35,539 bases of DNA from JAZNBI01 sp045586995 (GCA_045586995.1 JAZNBI010000096.1:1-35539), one strand, 5' to 3'. Positions 1 to 7,624 are shown, counted from the first letter of the stretch. Notes: generated by a model from the letters alone, not told the origin. Program-made: numbers and translations.

Positions 1-534
1 ATTGGAAATATAAATTGTATCTCCTACATAGAAGTGTTTTCTAAAATTAAAGAAAACAAAGTTTGGCTTGGTAATGGTATGGGACGATGGATTTCGGGTT
101 TTATTGTTCCGCAAAATTATGGACTATATGGAACTGAAGCACGTATAGATGAAAACGGAAATAGAATCGTTGCGACAAACAACTGTTTATGGCTGACAAA
201 TATTGAACACGGTAGGAGACATCAGCCTCTGCAATTGATGAGCATGATGGATAACATTAAATACAGTAGGCATAAAGAAATTAGAAGCATAGGATACCCT
301 AAATATGACAACTACGACGCTATCGAGGTTGCATTTACTGATGCAATACCATCAGATTATAATGGTGTAATGGGTGTTCCAATTACTTTTTTGGATAAGT
401 ATAATCCTGAACAATTTGAAGTTCTTGGAATTATGGCATCTACACAGATAACAGAATATAATTTTGGTTATCCATATGTTGATGGAAAAAAGAAATATGC
501 TCGTATTCTTATAAGAAAGAGGGTGCAAGAATGA
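1..534 (+). CDS. EcoRI-type adenine-specific DNA methyltransferase, C-terminal part (5' end outside window)
   Basis: The reading frame is open from base 1, so the gene begins before the window; only about 177 C-terminal residues are visible. The visible part resembles the C-terminal half of the EcoRI adenine methylase family (conserved stretches such as IGNIN, VWLGNGM, MGVPITFLDKYNPEQFEVLG). These enzymes methylate adenine in a specific duplex site to protect it from a cognate nuclease. The catalytic NPPF/Y-type motif would lie upstream and cannot be checked. The stop overlaps the start of the DUF262-HNH gene by four bases (ATGA), implying translational coupling and a restriction-modification pair. 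The GTG at 34 is not taken as the start because homology-like sequence continues upstream. Family assignment is from recognition, not a search. Confidence 0.8.
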   Translation: MGNINCISYIEVFSKIKENKVWLGNGMGRWISGFIVPQNYGLYGTEARIDENGNRIVATNNCLWLTNIEHGRRHQPLQLMSMMDNIKYSRHKEIRSIGYPKYDNYDAIEVAFTDAIPSDYNGVMGVPITFLDKYNPEQFEVLGIMASTQITEYNFGYPYVDGKKKYARILIRKRVQE

Positions 535-1694
535 TTACCACATTAGCAACTGACATAACAGTTGAGGACATATGCAAAGGCTTTGTATATAACGAGTATG
601 AGGGTAAAGGTCTGTTCGGTCTTTCTGGAAAACTTGTTATTCAGCCAGAGTATCAGCGTAATTACATCTATGCTGACGGAAAACGTGATGTAGCTGTCAT
701 TGATTCCATTCTCAAAGGTTATCCTCTGGGACTTATTTACTTTACGAAGGTTGCAGAAGATAAATACGAGGTTTTAGACGGACAACAGCGTATTACCAGT
801 TTTGGACGATATGTAACAGGCAAGTTTGCCATTAACGACCAGAACGGCATACCGAGATACTTCTCTGGACTTGCAAAGGATATGCAGGACAAGATTATGC
901 AGACCACCTTGACTATCTATATCTGTGAGGGTACAGAAAGCGAAATAAAGGAATGGTTCAAGACTATCAATATTGCAGGCATACCCCTTAACGAGCAGGA
1001 ACTTTCAAACGCTATACATTCGGGCCCCTTTGTTACCAAAGCAAAGGAGCAGTTCTCAAACAGTCAGAACGCCAATATCCAGAAATGGAGTGCGTACATA
1101 TCTGGTAGCGTTATAAGACAGGACTACTTGCGTACTGCTCTTGAATGGGTAAGCAAGGGCAACATTGACGATTATATGAGTAAGCACAGATACGATGATA
1201 ACATTAACGAGTTGAAAGCATATTTCACAAGCGTTATTGATTGGGTATCAAGTGTCTTTACCGATGTTGAAAGCGAAATGAGAGGTCTGCCTTGGGGCGA
1301 GTTCTACGAGCAGTACCACACAAACGCTTATGCTCCCGATGAAGTGTCGGCTAAACTAAAAGAACTGTATTCTGACTTTTATGTTAAGGACAAAAAAGGT
1401 GTATATGAGTATATCCTCGGTGGCTGTACTGACAGCAAACTCCTTAACATTCGAGTATTTGACGAACCCACCAAAAAGACAGTTTATACACGCCAGACCG
1501 AAGAAGCAAAGAGCAGTAATGTTTCAAACTGTCCTCTTTGTGCTATGGGTGCTGACAACAACAAAAACCGTATCTGGAAGATTACAGAAATGGACGCAGA
1601 CCACGTGACCGCTTGGAGCAAAGGCGGTTCAACCGACATAGATAACTGTCAAATGCTTTGTAAAACCCATAACAGAGCAAAAGGCAATAAATAA
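531..1694 (+). CDS. DUF262 (GmrSD/ParB-like) protein with C-terminal HNH endonuclease domain
   Basis: 387 residues in two parts. The N-terminal DUF262 region carries the family signatures IQPEYQR (residues 37-43) and LDGQQR (82-87), a ParB/Srx-like NTP-binding fold seen in GmrSD-type restriction enzymes. The C-terminus (about 334-387) is a zinc-containing HNH nuclease: paired Cys at 334/337, DH at 357-358, Asn372, and C377-x2-H380-N381. Start ATG 531 follows a purine-rich AGAGGGTG and overlaps the methyltransferase stop by four bases. Known: DUF262 proteins with HNH-family nuclease domains occur in restriction and anti-phage systems. Inferred: this is the nuclease partner of the upstream methylase; alternatively it is a modification-dependent (type IV-like) enzyme. 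A terminator-like hairpin lies at 1871-1911. Confidence 0.85.
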   Translation: MITTLATDITVEDICKGFVYNEYEGKGLFGLSGKLVIQPEYQRNYIYADGKRDVAVIDSILKGYPLGLIYFTKVAEDKYEVLDGQQRITSFGRYVTGKFAINDQNGIPRYFSGLAKDMQDKIMQTTLTIYICEGTESEIKEWFKTINIAGIPLNEQELSNAIHSGPFVTKAKEQFSNSQNANIQKWSAYISGSVIRQDYLRTALEWVSKGNIDDYMSKHRYDDNINELKAYFTSVIDWVSSVFTDVESEMRGLPWGEFYEQYHTNAYAPDEVSAKLKELYSDFYVKDKKGVYEYILGGCTDSKLLNIRVFDEPTKKTVYTRQTEEAKSSNVSNCPLCAMGADNNKNRIWKITEMDADHVTAWSKGGSTDIDNCQMLCKTHNRAKGNK

Positions 1695-1870
1695 TAGTTA
1701 TATTCTGGCGTATTCCGTACTATAGTGTATAGTGGGATTTATCTAACACCTCTCATGTCTGTACTCACAATAAGAACAGACAGGGGCAGGAAGTAGAATG
1801 GACAGAATATAAAAAAGGTTTATCCCTGCCGTAAGGCAGGTGCAAAATAAAAAGGGTTGGAATAAAAACG

Positions 1871-1911
1871 ACCGCCAGAGTGTATTTATCTACATTTTGG
1901 CGGTTTGTTTT
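1871..1911 (+). terminator. Rho-independent terminator-like hairpin after the DUF262-HNH gene
   Basis: ACCGCCA at 1871-1877 pairs with TGGCGGT at 1898-1904, followed by TTTGTTTT. It lies about 175 bases past the nuclease stop, so it may also belong to a lost downstream gene. Confidence 0.6.
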
Positions 1912-2165
1912 ATATGACGGCAGAACAAAGGGATATATCGTATCTGCTTATCCAATCAGTAAAAAGGTTGCCTATGACTATGCTGTGAAGAAGAAGCGAT
2001 TTATAATAAATCTTTTATCCTGAAAAGACCGGAAAGTAAAATTAAAGAGCTTTTTATAAAAGGTCAAGAAATATGCGCTAAAGCATTGTAGGTGGGGAAT
2101 TATACATTAAAATAAGCCATAAATCTCTCTAATTTTAACTAAAAGTGGAGCGAAGGAGATAGTAT

Positions 2166-2216
2166 ATGATGAAAAATCACAGCTTCTGTTTTTTTCACTT
2201 TGGACGATTTTTTTAA
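2166..2216 (+). CDS. Possible 16-residue leader or remnant ORF
   Basis: A 16-codon ORF (Met-Met-Lys-Asn-His-Ser-Phe then Phe-rich) begins six bases after a strong GAAGGAGA ribosome site at 2153-2160. It ends just before the padR promoter. No family is recognised. The good ribosome site is the only support; it could be a true small peptide or the surviving 5' end of a deleted gene. Confidence 0.2.
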   Translation: MMKNHSFCFFHFGRFF

Positions 2217-2224
2217 AAAAAGTA

Positions 2225-2253
2225 TTGACAAAGGCAATACTTCGTGATATGAT
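2225..2253 (+). promoter_or_regulatory. Sigma-A-type promoter of the padR operon
   Basis: TTGACA at 2225-2230, a 17-base spacer, and TATGAT at 2248-2253. The padR ribosome site AGGAGG is at 2266-2271 and its ATG at 2278, so the transcript leader is only about 20 bases. PadR family regulators usually repress their own operon here. Confidence 0.85.
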
Positions 2254-2277
2254 GTATTATGTAAAAGGAGGTATCAC

Positions 2278-2598
2278 ATGGATATTCAATTGAAGCGAGG
2301 GCTTTTAGACGTCTGCGTTTTGGCTGCGATTAAAAGCGAGGATTCATACGGCTATAAGATAATCAAGGATATGAAGCCGTATATTGAGCTTTCCGAATCG
2401 ACCTTGTATACGATTCTGAAGCGTTTAGAGGTCGCAAATATGCTGACCGTACGTTCGGTAGAACACGAGGGCAGACTTCGTAAGTATTACCGTATTACAG
2501 ACGAAGGGCGAAAACGCATTGAGGATTTCAAGCTCGAATGGAAAGAGATTTTGTCTATATATCAATTTGTTACAAAGGAGGATAACGGTAATGAATAA
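2278..2598 (+). CDS. PadR family transcriptional regulator
   Basis: 106 residues, the size of short PadR regulators. Nearly the whole protein is the PadR winged helix: the helix-turn-helix (GLLDVCVLAAIKSEDSYGYK, residues 8-27), the STLYTILKRLE recognition helix and the GRLRKYYRITDEGR wing. It binds operator DNA as a dimer and represses. Strong AGGAGG ribosome site six bases before the ATG. It overlaps the next gene by eight bases. Known context: PadR-DUF1700-DUF4097 operons are common in Firmicutes and linked to envelope or antimicrobial stress. The effector is unknown. Confidence 0.93.
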   Translation: MDIQLKRGLLDVCVLAAIKSEDSYGYKIIKDMKPYIELSESTLYTILKRLEVANMLTVRSVEHEGRLRKYYRITDEGRKRIEDFKLEWKEILSIYQFVTKEDNGNE

Positions 2599-3190
2599 AG
2601 AAGAATTCCTTCTGCGGCTACGTAAGGGTTTATCGGGATTACCGCAGGATGATATTGAAGAACGTTTGTCTTTTTACAGTGAAATGATTGATGACCAAAT
2701 GGAAGACGGTATTTCAGAGGAGGAGGCAGTTTCGGCAGTAGGCGCGGTAGATGAAATTGTCGCGCAGGTGGTGGCAGAAACTCCGCTTGTGAAAATCGCA
2801 ATGGAAAGAATTAACCCAAAAAGGAGATTGAACGAAGGAGAAATAGTGCTTTTGGCTCTCGGCTCTCCAATATGGCTCTCGTTAGCTATTGCCGCTGTCG
2901 CCGCAATTCTCTCGCTTTACGTTTCACTCTGGGCTGTGATAATTTCCTTGTGGGCTGTTTTTGCTTCGGTTATCGGGTGTTCTGTTGGCGGTGTACTCTC
3001 TTGCGGTGTTTTTATTGCAGGCGGTAAAGTGGCTTCCGCTCTTGCTATGCTTGCCGTAGGAATTGTCTTGGCAGGTCTTGCTATCTTTACTTTCTACGGA
3101 TGCCGGGCGGCTACAATCGGATGCTTGATACTCACAAAGAAAATTGCAATATGGACAAAAAATTGCTTCAGGGGAAAGGAGAGGGCGTAA
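2591..3190 (+). CDS. DUF1700 family membrane protein
   Basis: 199 residues. The cytosolic N-terminus (MNKEEFLLRLRKGLSGLP, followed by an EERLSFYSEMIDD helix and a GISEEEAVSAVGAVDEI segment) is the DUF1700 hallmark, followed by three to four hydrophobic helices between roughly residues 80 and 185 and a short basic tail. The ATG at 2591 is chosen because AGGAGG (2576-2581) precedes it and the family starts with this motif; an upstream in-frame start at 2519 would read through padR. It overlaps padR by 8 bases and the following gene by one. Molecular function is unknown; it probably acts with the DUF4097 protein at the membrane under PadR control. Confidence 0.9.
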   Translation: MNKEEFLLRLRKGLSGLPQDDIEERLSFYSEMIDDQMEDGISEEEAVSAVGAVDEIVAQVVAETPLVKIAMERINPKRRLNEGEIVLLALGSPIWLSLAIAAVAAILSLYVSLWAVIISLWAVFASVIGCSVGGVLSCGVFIAGGKVASALAMLAVGIVLAGLAIFTFYGCRAATIGCLILTKKIAIWTKNCFRGKERA

Positions 3191-4152
3191 TGAAAACGAA
3201 AACAAAAATCTCACTTATTATAGCGGCTTTTCTTGTGTTGATTGGCTGCGCGCTTTTTTCATTCGTAATGACAAAGCTCGATTGGAATTTTACCGCGTTG
3301 TCAACTGTAAAATACGAAACCAATAATTATGAAATCGACGAAGCGTTTGACGGCATTTCTGTGAACGTAGACACAGCAGACGTTGAATTTCTGCTTTCCG
3401 ATGACGGAAAATGCAGGGTGGAGTGTTACGAAAAAGAAGCATCGAAGCATTTCGTTACGGTCGAAGATAATACTCTCGTTATTAAGATGATTGATAAAGA
3501 GGCGTGGTATAATCATATTGGGATAAATTTTACTTCCCCGCAAATAACAATATATCTTCCGACAACCGAATACGGCTCGCTTTTAATCGATGGAGATACC
3601 GCTGACGTTGAAGTGCCTGACGATTTCACCTTTTCTGACGTCAAAATTTCCTTAAGCACGGGAGACGTCGATTTTTGCGCGTCTGCTTCGGGAATAATCG
3701 AAATAAAAACGACCACAGGAGATATTGATTTAGAGGACGTTTCCGCATCTGCGCTTGACCTTTCGGTTTCTACAGGCAAGGTAACGGCTTCGGACGTAAG
3801 CTGCGCAGGGGACGTTACGGTCGGCGTATCAACGGGCAAGGCATATCTGACCGATATTCAATGCAAAAGCGTCATATCAAGTGGAAATACGGGAGATATT
3901 GCTTTGGAGGGAGTAATTGCGACCGAAAGGTTCTCTATTGAAAGAAGCACGGGTGACGTTAAGCTCGACGCCTGCGATGCCGCAGAGATTTTTATAGAAA
4001 CCAATACGGGCGACGTCAGCGGAACGCTGCTTTCAGATAAAGTATTTATAACGAGGACTAATACCGGCTCGGTCAAGGTTCCGGATTCTGTAAACGGCGG
4101 CAGATGCCAAATCACAACAGACACGGGGAATATTAAAATAGCTATAAACTGA
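3190..4152 (+). CDS. DUF4097 family membrane-anchored beta-repeat protein
   Basis: 320 residues. An N-terminal transmembrane or signal-anchor segment (about 7-29) is followed by an extracytoplasmic domain built of about eleven strands, each carrying an (S/T)TG(D/K/N)(V/I) or DTADV turn. Examples are STGDVDF, TTGDIDL, STGKVTA, NTGDIAL, STGDVKL and DTGNIKI. This is the DUF4097 putative adhesin/right-handed beta-helix pattern. The ATG at 3190 follows GGGGAAAGGAG and overlaps the DUF1700 stop (TAATG). Family role is unclear; members sit in PadR or LiaR-type envelope stress operons, so a cell-envelope sensing or protective role is inferred. Confidence 0.9.
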   Translation: MKTKTKISLIIAAFLVLIGCALFSFVMTKLDWNFTALSTVKYETNNYEIDEAFDGISVNVDTADVEFLLSDDGKCRVECYEKEASKHFVTVEDNTLVIKMIDKEAWYNHIGINFTSPQITIYLPTTEYGSLLIDGDTADVEVPDDFTFSDVKISLSTGDVDFCASASGIIEIKTTTGDIDLEDVSASALDLSVSTGKVTASDVSCAGDVTVGVSTGKAYLTDIQCKSVISSGNTGDIALEGVIATERFSIERSTGDVKLDACDAAEIFIETNTGDVSGTLLSDKVFITRTNTGSVKVPDSVNGGRCQITTDTGNIKIAIN

Positions 4153-4182
4153 TTCCCTGCTCTTTAAACGACCGTGGCGTAT

Positions 4183-4281
4183 GCGTAGTTCCCTTAAGGA
4201 CACTACGCAATGAATTGCCCTTGCGGGCGTGAATTGGCTCACGCCATAAATTGCACCTTCGGCGCATGAATTGCCTTCGGC
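4183..4281. repeat. Array of short unrelated hairpins linked by TGAATT
   Basis: Five consecutive small inverted repeats: GCGTAGT/ACTACGC (4183-4208), GCCC/GGGC (4217-4228), GGC/GCC (4236-4245), GCACC/GGCGC (4253-4265) and GCC/GGC around TTC (4273-4281). Stems differ in sequence, but the joints are nearly constant (ATGAATT, GTGAATT, ATAAATT, ATGAATT). A similar but longer array with TGAAAT joints lies at 33265-33447. Function is unknown; it may be a miniature mobile element or a nucleic-acid structure repeat. Confidence 0.65.
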
Positions 4282-4358
4282 ATTAAAAACAGGGCAGCGC
4301 AATGGGAAAGTTTTCAGCATACGCGCCGTAACATACGAAAAAAATTTAATATAATCCC

Positions 4359-4394
4359 AAACGGCTTGACAGGTCCACTTCAAGCCGTTTTTTA
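4359..4394 (+). terminator. Rho-independent terminator
   Basis: AAACGGCTTGA (4359-4369) pairs with TCAAGCCGTTT (4380-4390) and runs into a T tract. It lies 206 bases past the DUF4097 stop and is related in sequence to the terminator at 7625-7660, as part of the direct repeat. Confidence 0.8.
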
Positions 4395-4445
4395 TAAAAC
4401 GGAGCGAAGTATTCGAACATAAGCAAAGTTTTTACCGCTTTTCCC

Positions 4446-4474
4446 TTGATTTTTATATTTATAGGTGATATAAT
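4446..4474 (+). promoter_or_regulatory. Promoter before nagA (repeat copy 1)
   Basis: TTGATT at 4446-4451, a 17-base spacer and TATAAT at 4469-4474. It is followed by the leader hairpin CGCACGCG/CGCGTGTG at 4498-4517. It is the nearest recognisable promoter to nagA. Confidence 0.8.
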
Positions 4475-4544
4475 TATTTGGAATATTATATATTACGCGC
4501 ACGCGCGTACGCGTGTGGAAAATATTTGTGAGGGGTTTTACATT

Positions 4545-4583
4545 ATGCAAATCAAACCTTTCGAAAAAAAGATTTTCTTGTGA
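4545..4583 (+). pseudogene. Truncated 5' end of the DegT aminotransferase gene (12 codons)
   Basis: The ORF reads MQIKPFEKKIFL and stops. Its first ten residues are identical to the N-terminus of the aminotransferase at 7811. It has the same ribosome-site region. It is either a duplication scar or a short leader peptide ahead of nagA, whose ATG is 44 bases past the stop. Confidence 0.7.
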
Positions 4584-4627
4584 TATTTGAATAGACATTT
4601 TAATTCATTATAAAAACGGAGAAAAAA

Positions 4628-5770
4628 ATGAAAGCTATTGTAAATGGAAAGATAATTTTAAAGGACCGCGTGCTCGACGGCTTCGCGCTTCTCTACAATG
4701 AGGTTATCGAGGGAATCGTTGACGCAGATAAGGTTCCCGAGGGTGCCGAGATCATCGACGCTAACGGCGGCTACGTTGCCCCCGGACTCATTGACCTGCA
4801 CATTCACGGATACCTCGGAAAGGACGTTTGCGACGGTGAGGAGGAATCTATCCGCACTATCGCAGGTGGAATCGTTAAAAACGGTGTTACGGGATTCCTT
4901 CCCACCACTATGACCGTTGATATGAAGGTCGTTCGCAAGGCACTCGAGATCTGCCGCGATCTCAAGGAAGAAAGCAAGGGCTGGAGGGGAAGCGCAATTC
5001 TCGGCTGTCATGCCGAGGGCCCGTTCATCAGCGAGAGCAAGAAGGGCGCACAGGACGCAAAATACATACTTAAGCCCGATGCGGCATTCGTTAAGGAATA
5101 CGCTGATATCATCAAGATAATCACGCTCGCTCCCGAGACCGACACCGAGGATTTCGCCGCTATCCGCGAGATAACGCGCGACACAGACGTAGTCATCTCT
5201 ATGGGACACACTTCGTCGGATTACGAGACGGCAGTCCGTTCGACTGCGGCGGGTGTTAAGCACGTAACTCATTTGTTCAACGCAATGACGGCTATGGCTC
5301 ACCGCGCGCCCGGTGTAGTTACCGCCGCATTCAACACCGACGTTACCTGCGAGCTTATCGTGGATACCTTCCACGTAGCGCCCTGCTTCTACGACCTGCT
5401 CTACAAGATCAAGGGCAGAAAGCTCTGCTTTATCACCGACTGTCTCCCCGCGGGCGGACTTCCCTACGGCGAGTACACGCTCGGCGGCACGAAGATAATC
5501 TACCGCGACATCGTTTGTCGTCTTGAGGACGGAACGGTTGCGGGAAGCGTTCTTCCGCTTAACAAGGGCGTTTGGAACGTATTTACAAACTCTAACATTC
5601 CGCTTCACGAGTGCGTAAACGGCGCAACTCTCAATCCCGCAACAGCAATAGGCATCGAGAAGTCCAAGGGCTCGCTCGACGTTGGCAAGGATGCGGATAT
5701 CATTATCACCGACGCTGAATTTAACGTAAATAAAACCATTATAGGAGGAACTATCAGATATGAAGCTTAA
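4628..5770 (+). CDS. nagA: N-acetylglucosamine-6-phosphate deacetylase
   Basis: 380 residues, the family's usual length. It hydrolyses GlcNAc-6-phosphate to glucosamine-6-phosphate and acetate in the cytoplasm, feeding glycolysis or UDP-GlcNAc synthesis. It is an amidohydrolase TIM barrel with DLHIHG (His58, His60), HAEGPF (Glu130, metal ligand), MGHTS (His194), THLFNAM (His215), DTFHV (His249) and the catalytic Asp271 in FITDCLPAGG. Start ATG 4628 follows GGAG at 4618-4621. It overlaps the sugar kinase downstream by 11 bases. Transcription is probably from the repeat-copy promoter at 4446-4474. Its codon use is GC-richer than that of the central glycan genes, suggesting a resident gene. Confidence 0.96.
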   Translation: MKAIVNGKIILKDRVLDGFALLYNEVIEGIVDADKVPEGAEIIDANGGYVAPGLIDLHIHGYLGKDVCDGEEESIRTIAGGIVKNGVTGFLPTTMTVDMKVVRKALEICRDLKEESKGWRGSAILGCHAEGPFISESKKGAQDAKYILKPDAAFVKEYADIIKIITLAPETDTEDFAAIREITRDTDVVISMGHTSSDYETAVRSTAAGVKHVTHLFNAMTAMAHRAPGVVTAAFNTDVTCELIVDTFHVAPCFYDLLYKIKGRKLCFITDCLPAGGLPYGEYTLGGTKIIYRDIVCRLEDGTVAGSVLPLNKGVWNVFTNSNIPLHECVNGATLNPATAIGIEKSKGSLDVGKDADIIITDAEFNVNKTIIGGTIRYEA

Positions 5771-7136
5771 GGTTCAGGCAAAGCTCGACCCCAAATTCCA
5801 GCCCCTTTCAGTCGTATGCCGCGATATGCGCAATGCTACCAATGCTGACGGGCAGGACATCGTTATCGCCGTTGAAAGAAATAACGGCTACACCACTACT
5901 TACAAAACTCGCATTTTCCGTGACGGTACGGGACACGACGAGGAGAATTTCAGATTTGTTGAGCGTCTTTCAAAGTCACTTCTTTGGGTTGCGGGCGGAT
6001 ACAAGGTAATTATCGCGGGAAGCGAGATCGTCGGCGAGAAAATCCGTGAGGCATTCTCTTACGGCGGTCTGCGCGACTTTGACGTTAAGTTTATGGAAAG
6101 AGTTTACGAGCAGCCCTTTGCTGTTGAGGTAGTTTCTCTTGAGAACGCTCCCACGGACAAGTCTGCCGCTGCTCCTATCGGACGCCATCTCGACGGCTGC
6201 CGCATCGGCTTTGACGCAGGAGGAAGCGACCGCAAGGTCAGTGCCGTTATCAACGGAGAGAGTGTTTATTCCGAGGAGGTCGTTTGGTTCCCCAAGACAA
6301 ACTCCGATCCGAGTTATCACTACGAGGGAATCCTCAACGCTATGAAGACCGCAGCGTCTCATATGCCTCGCGTTGACGCTATCGGCATATCCAGCGCAGG
6401 CATTTACGTTGATAATCGTATAATGGTCGCTTCCCTCTTCCTTAAGGTAAGCGATGAGGACTTCGACAAGAAGGTCAAGAATATGTATATCGACGTTGCC
6501 AAGGAGATCGGAGAGAACATTCCGATCGAGGTCGCAAACGACGGCGACGTTACCGCGCTTGCAGGAGCTATGGACCTTGACGACAATGCGGTTCTCGGCG
6601 TAGCTATGGGCACTTCCGAGGCAGGCGGATACGTTGATCCCGACGGAAATATCACGGGCTGGCACAACGAGCTTGCTTTCGTTCCCGTTGACTTCTGTGA
6701 GGAAGCAATGGTCGACGAATGGTCGGGCGACTACGGCTGCGGAGTTAAGTATTTCTCGCAGGACGGCGTTATCAAGTGCGCTCCCTGGGCAGGTATCGAG
6801 CTTGACGAAAACCTTTCTCCCGCAGAAAAGCTTAAGGTAGTTCAGGGGCTCATGAAGGACGGAGATCCCCGCGCTGCTGCTATTTACGATACCATCGGCG
6901 CATATTTCGGCTATGCTATCGCTTACTATACCGAGTTCTACGACATCAAGCACGTTCTCATTATGGGACGCGTTACCTCGGGCGAGGGCGGAGTTATCCT
7001 TCTCGAGCGTGCGCAGGAGGTTCTTAACACCGAATTCCCCGAGCTCGCAAAGAAGATTAAGCTCCATATCCCCGATGAGAAATCCCGCCGTGTAGGTCAG
7101 TCCGTCGCTGCTGCAAGCCTTCCTAAGATTGATTGA
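5760..7136 (+). CDS. ROK-like sugar kinase, probably an amino-sugar kinase
   Basis: 458 residues, longer than a typical ROK kinase of about 300. Residues 1-145 form an extra N-terminal domain that I do not recognise. The kinase part begins at IGFDAGGSDRK (DAGG 152-155, phosphate-1), continues with the AND catalytic region (Asn260-Asp261) and MGTSEAGG (283-290, phosphate-2 region), and has a late HVLIMGRVTSGEGG segment. The ROK zinc motif CxCGxxGC is absent, so it is an atypical member. It is translationally coupled to nagA (11-base overlap; AGGAGG at 5743-5748), which suggests phosphorylation of N-acetylglucosamine, N-acetylmannosamine or a related sugar. The substrate is inferred from context only. 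Confidence 0.75.
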   Translation: MKLKVQAKLDPKFQPLSVVCRDMRNATNADGQDIVIAVERNNGYTTTYKTRIFRDGTGHDEENFRFVERLSKSLLWVAGGYKVIIAGSEIVGEKIREAFSYGGLRDFDVKFMERVYEQPFAVEVVSLENAPTDKSAAAPIGRHLDGCRIGFDAGGSDRKVSAVINGESVYSEEVVWFPKTNSDPSYHYEGILNAMKTAASHMPRVDAIGISSAGIYVDNRIMVASLFLKVSDEDFDKKVKNMYIDVAKEIGENIPIEVANDGDVTALAGAMDLDDNAVLGVAMGTSEAGGYVDPDGNITGWHNELAFVPVDFCEEAMVDEWSGDYGCGVKYFSQDGVIKCAPWAGIELDENLSPAEKLKVVQGLMKDGDPRAAAIYDTIGAYFGYAIAYYTEFYDIKHVLIMGRVTSGEGGVILLERAQEVLNTEFPELAKKIKLHIPDEKSRRVGQSVAAASLPKID

Positions 7137-7143
7137 TGTTACC

Positions 7144-7190
7144 TTCTTTGAAAAAGAAAGCCGCTTTTTTGAAAAAAGCTTGGCAAAAAG
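7144..7190. repeat. A/T-rich dyad cluster
   Basis: TTCTTT/AAAGAA (7144-7158) and the near-perfect GCTTTTTT-G-AAAAAAGC (7163-7179), followed by a second AAAAAGCTT. It sits straight after the kinase stop. It looks like a dispersed intergenic repeat of the kind common in Clostridia; it may help termination. Confidence 0.45.
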
Positions 7191-7272
7191 CTTCCCGCCG
7201 GGTTAAAAGCAGTGGGAATATCACTCGAAATAATGAGAGCGGTTAAATAAAATTTATTGAATCTCTAACGAG

Positions 7273-7310
7273 GAAAAACGTCGGATACTGCGTACCGACG
7301 TTTTTCATTT
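7273..7310 (+). terminator. Rho-independent terminator of the nagA-kinase operon
   Basis: GAAAAACGTCGG (7273-7284) pairs perfectly with CCGACGTTTTTC (7295-7306), loop of ten bases, T-rich after. The A-rich left arm means it could also stop minus-strand transcripts. Confidence 0.85.
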
Positions 7311-7350
7311 TATTTAGAGGGGTGTAACTGAACGGCTCCACCCCTTAGTA

Positions 7351-7587
7351 TTAAAATTCATCTTTTTTGGTTGTTTCGATTGAATCACAAAGCATATCAA
7401 GTTGCTTTTTGCTCATGCTTTCAACATCTCTTCTGATTGTACTTAAAAAGATATTGGAATTATCTTCTTCGAAATCTATTGCAAAGCTATCAATGGGAAC
7501 ATTTAATGCTTTTGCAATATATCTTGGACTTTTTCTGAAACTACAACTACCCTCTCGCCGACATCTTGTAATTATAAAAATTTTATG
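7351..7587 (-). pseudogene. Remnant of an XRE-type regulator (C-terminal part only)
   Basis: The minus-strand frame from 7587 down to the TAA at 7351-7353 is open for about 78 codons. It reads RKSPRYIAKALNVPIDSF, then an acidic stretch and a tail MSKKQLDMLCDSIETTKKDEF. The YIAKALNVPID segment matches the last helix of XRE/Cro helix-turn-helix domains. There is no start codon, no ribosome site and no recognition helix, so the 5' end seems lost. Its 5' break lies about 35 bases from the edge of direct-repeat copy 2. Confidence 0.5.
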
Positions 7588-7624
7588 CTATAATGTGACT
7601 ATGATATATTAATATGACCTTAAA

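Larger units (their letters stand above)
1695..2224. other. Intergenic region with small dyads and a possible gene remnant
   Basis: No full gene is seen. The region holds short inverted repeats (ACTATA/TATAGT at 1719-1733; TGTCTGT/ACAGACA at 1756-1782; CCTGCC/GGCAGG at 1825-1840) and a terminator-like hairpin at 1871-1911. A plus-strand open stretch at 1910-2023 reads as protein-like sequence (KGYIVSAYPISKK, then a Lys-rich end) but has no start codon or ribosome site, so it may be the tail of a lost gene. Confidence 0.4.
4359..4573. repeat. Direct repeat copy 1: terminator, promoter, leader and start of an aminotransferase gene
   Basis: This segment matches 7623-7839 at a near-constant offset of about 3266 bases, with scattered substitutions. 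It includes a terminator, a TTGATT/TATAAT promoter, a GC-rich hairpin, a GAGG ribosome site and the first ten or so codons of the DegT aminotransferase. Similarity stops abruptly after the GAAAAAAAGAT codons, leaving a truncated ORF here. The pair brackets nagA, the ROK kinase and an XRE remnant. Confidence 0.85.
4153..4627. other. Intergenic region: hairpin array, terminator, repeated promoter-leader module
   Basis: From left to right: an array of small hairpins joined by TGAATT-like linkers (4183-4281), a terminator (4359-4394), a promoter (4446-4474), a GC-rich hairpin (4498-4517), a 12-codon truncated ORF (4545-4583), and the nagA ribosome site. The part from 4359 to 4573 is repeated at 7623-7839. 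Confidence 0.8.

Noticed and set aside
4658..7067. Long minus-strand open frames antisense to nagA and the sugar kinase (4658-5608 and 5976-7067)
   Set aside because: They are a by-product of the GC-rich codon use of the plus-strand genes. They have no family features or ribosome sites, while the plus-strand genes are unmistakable.
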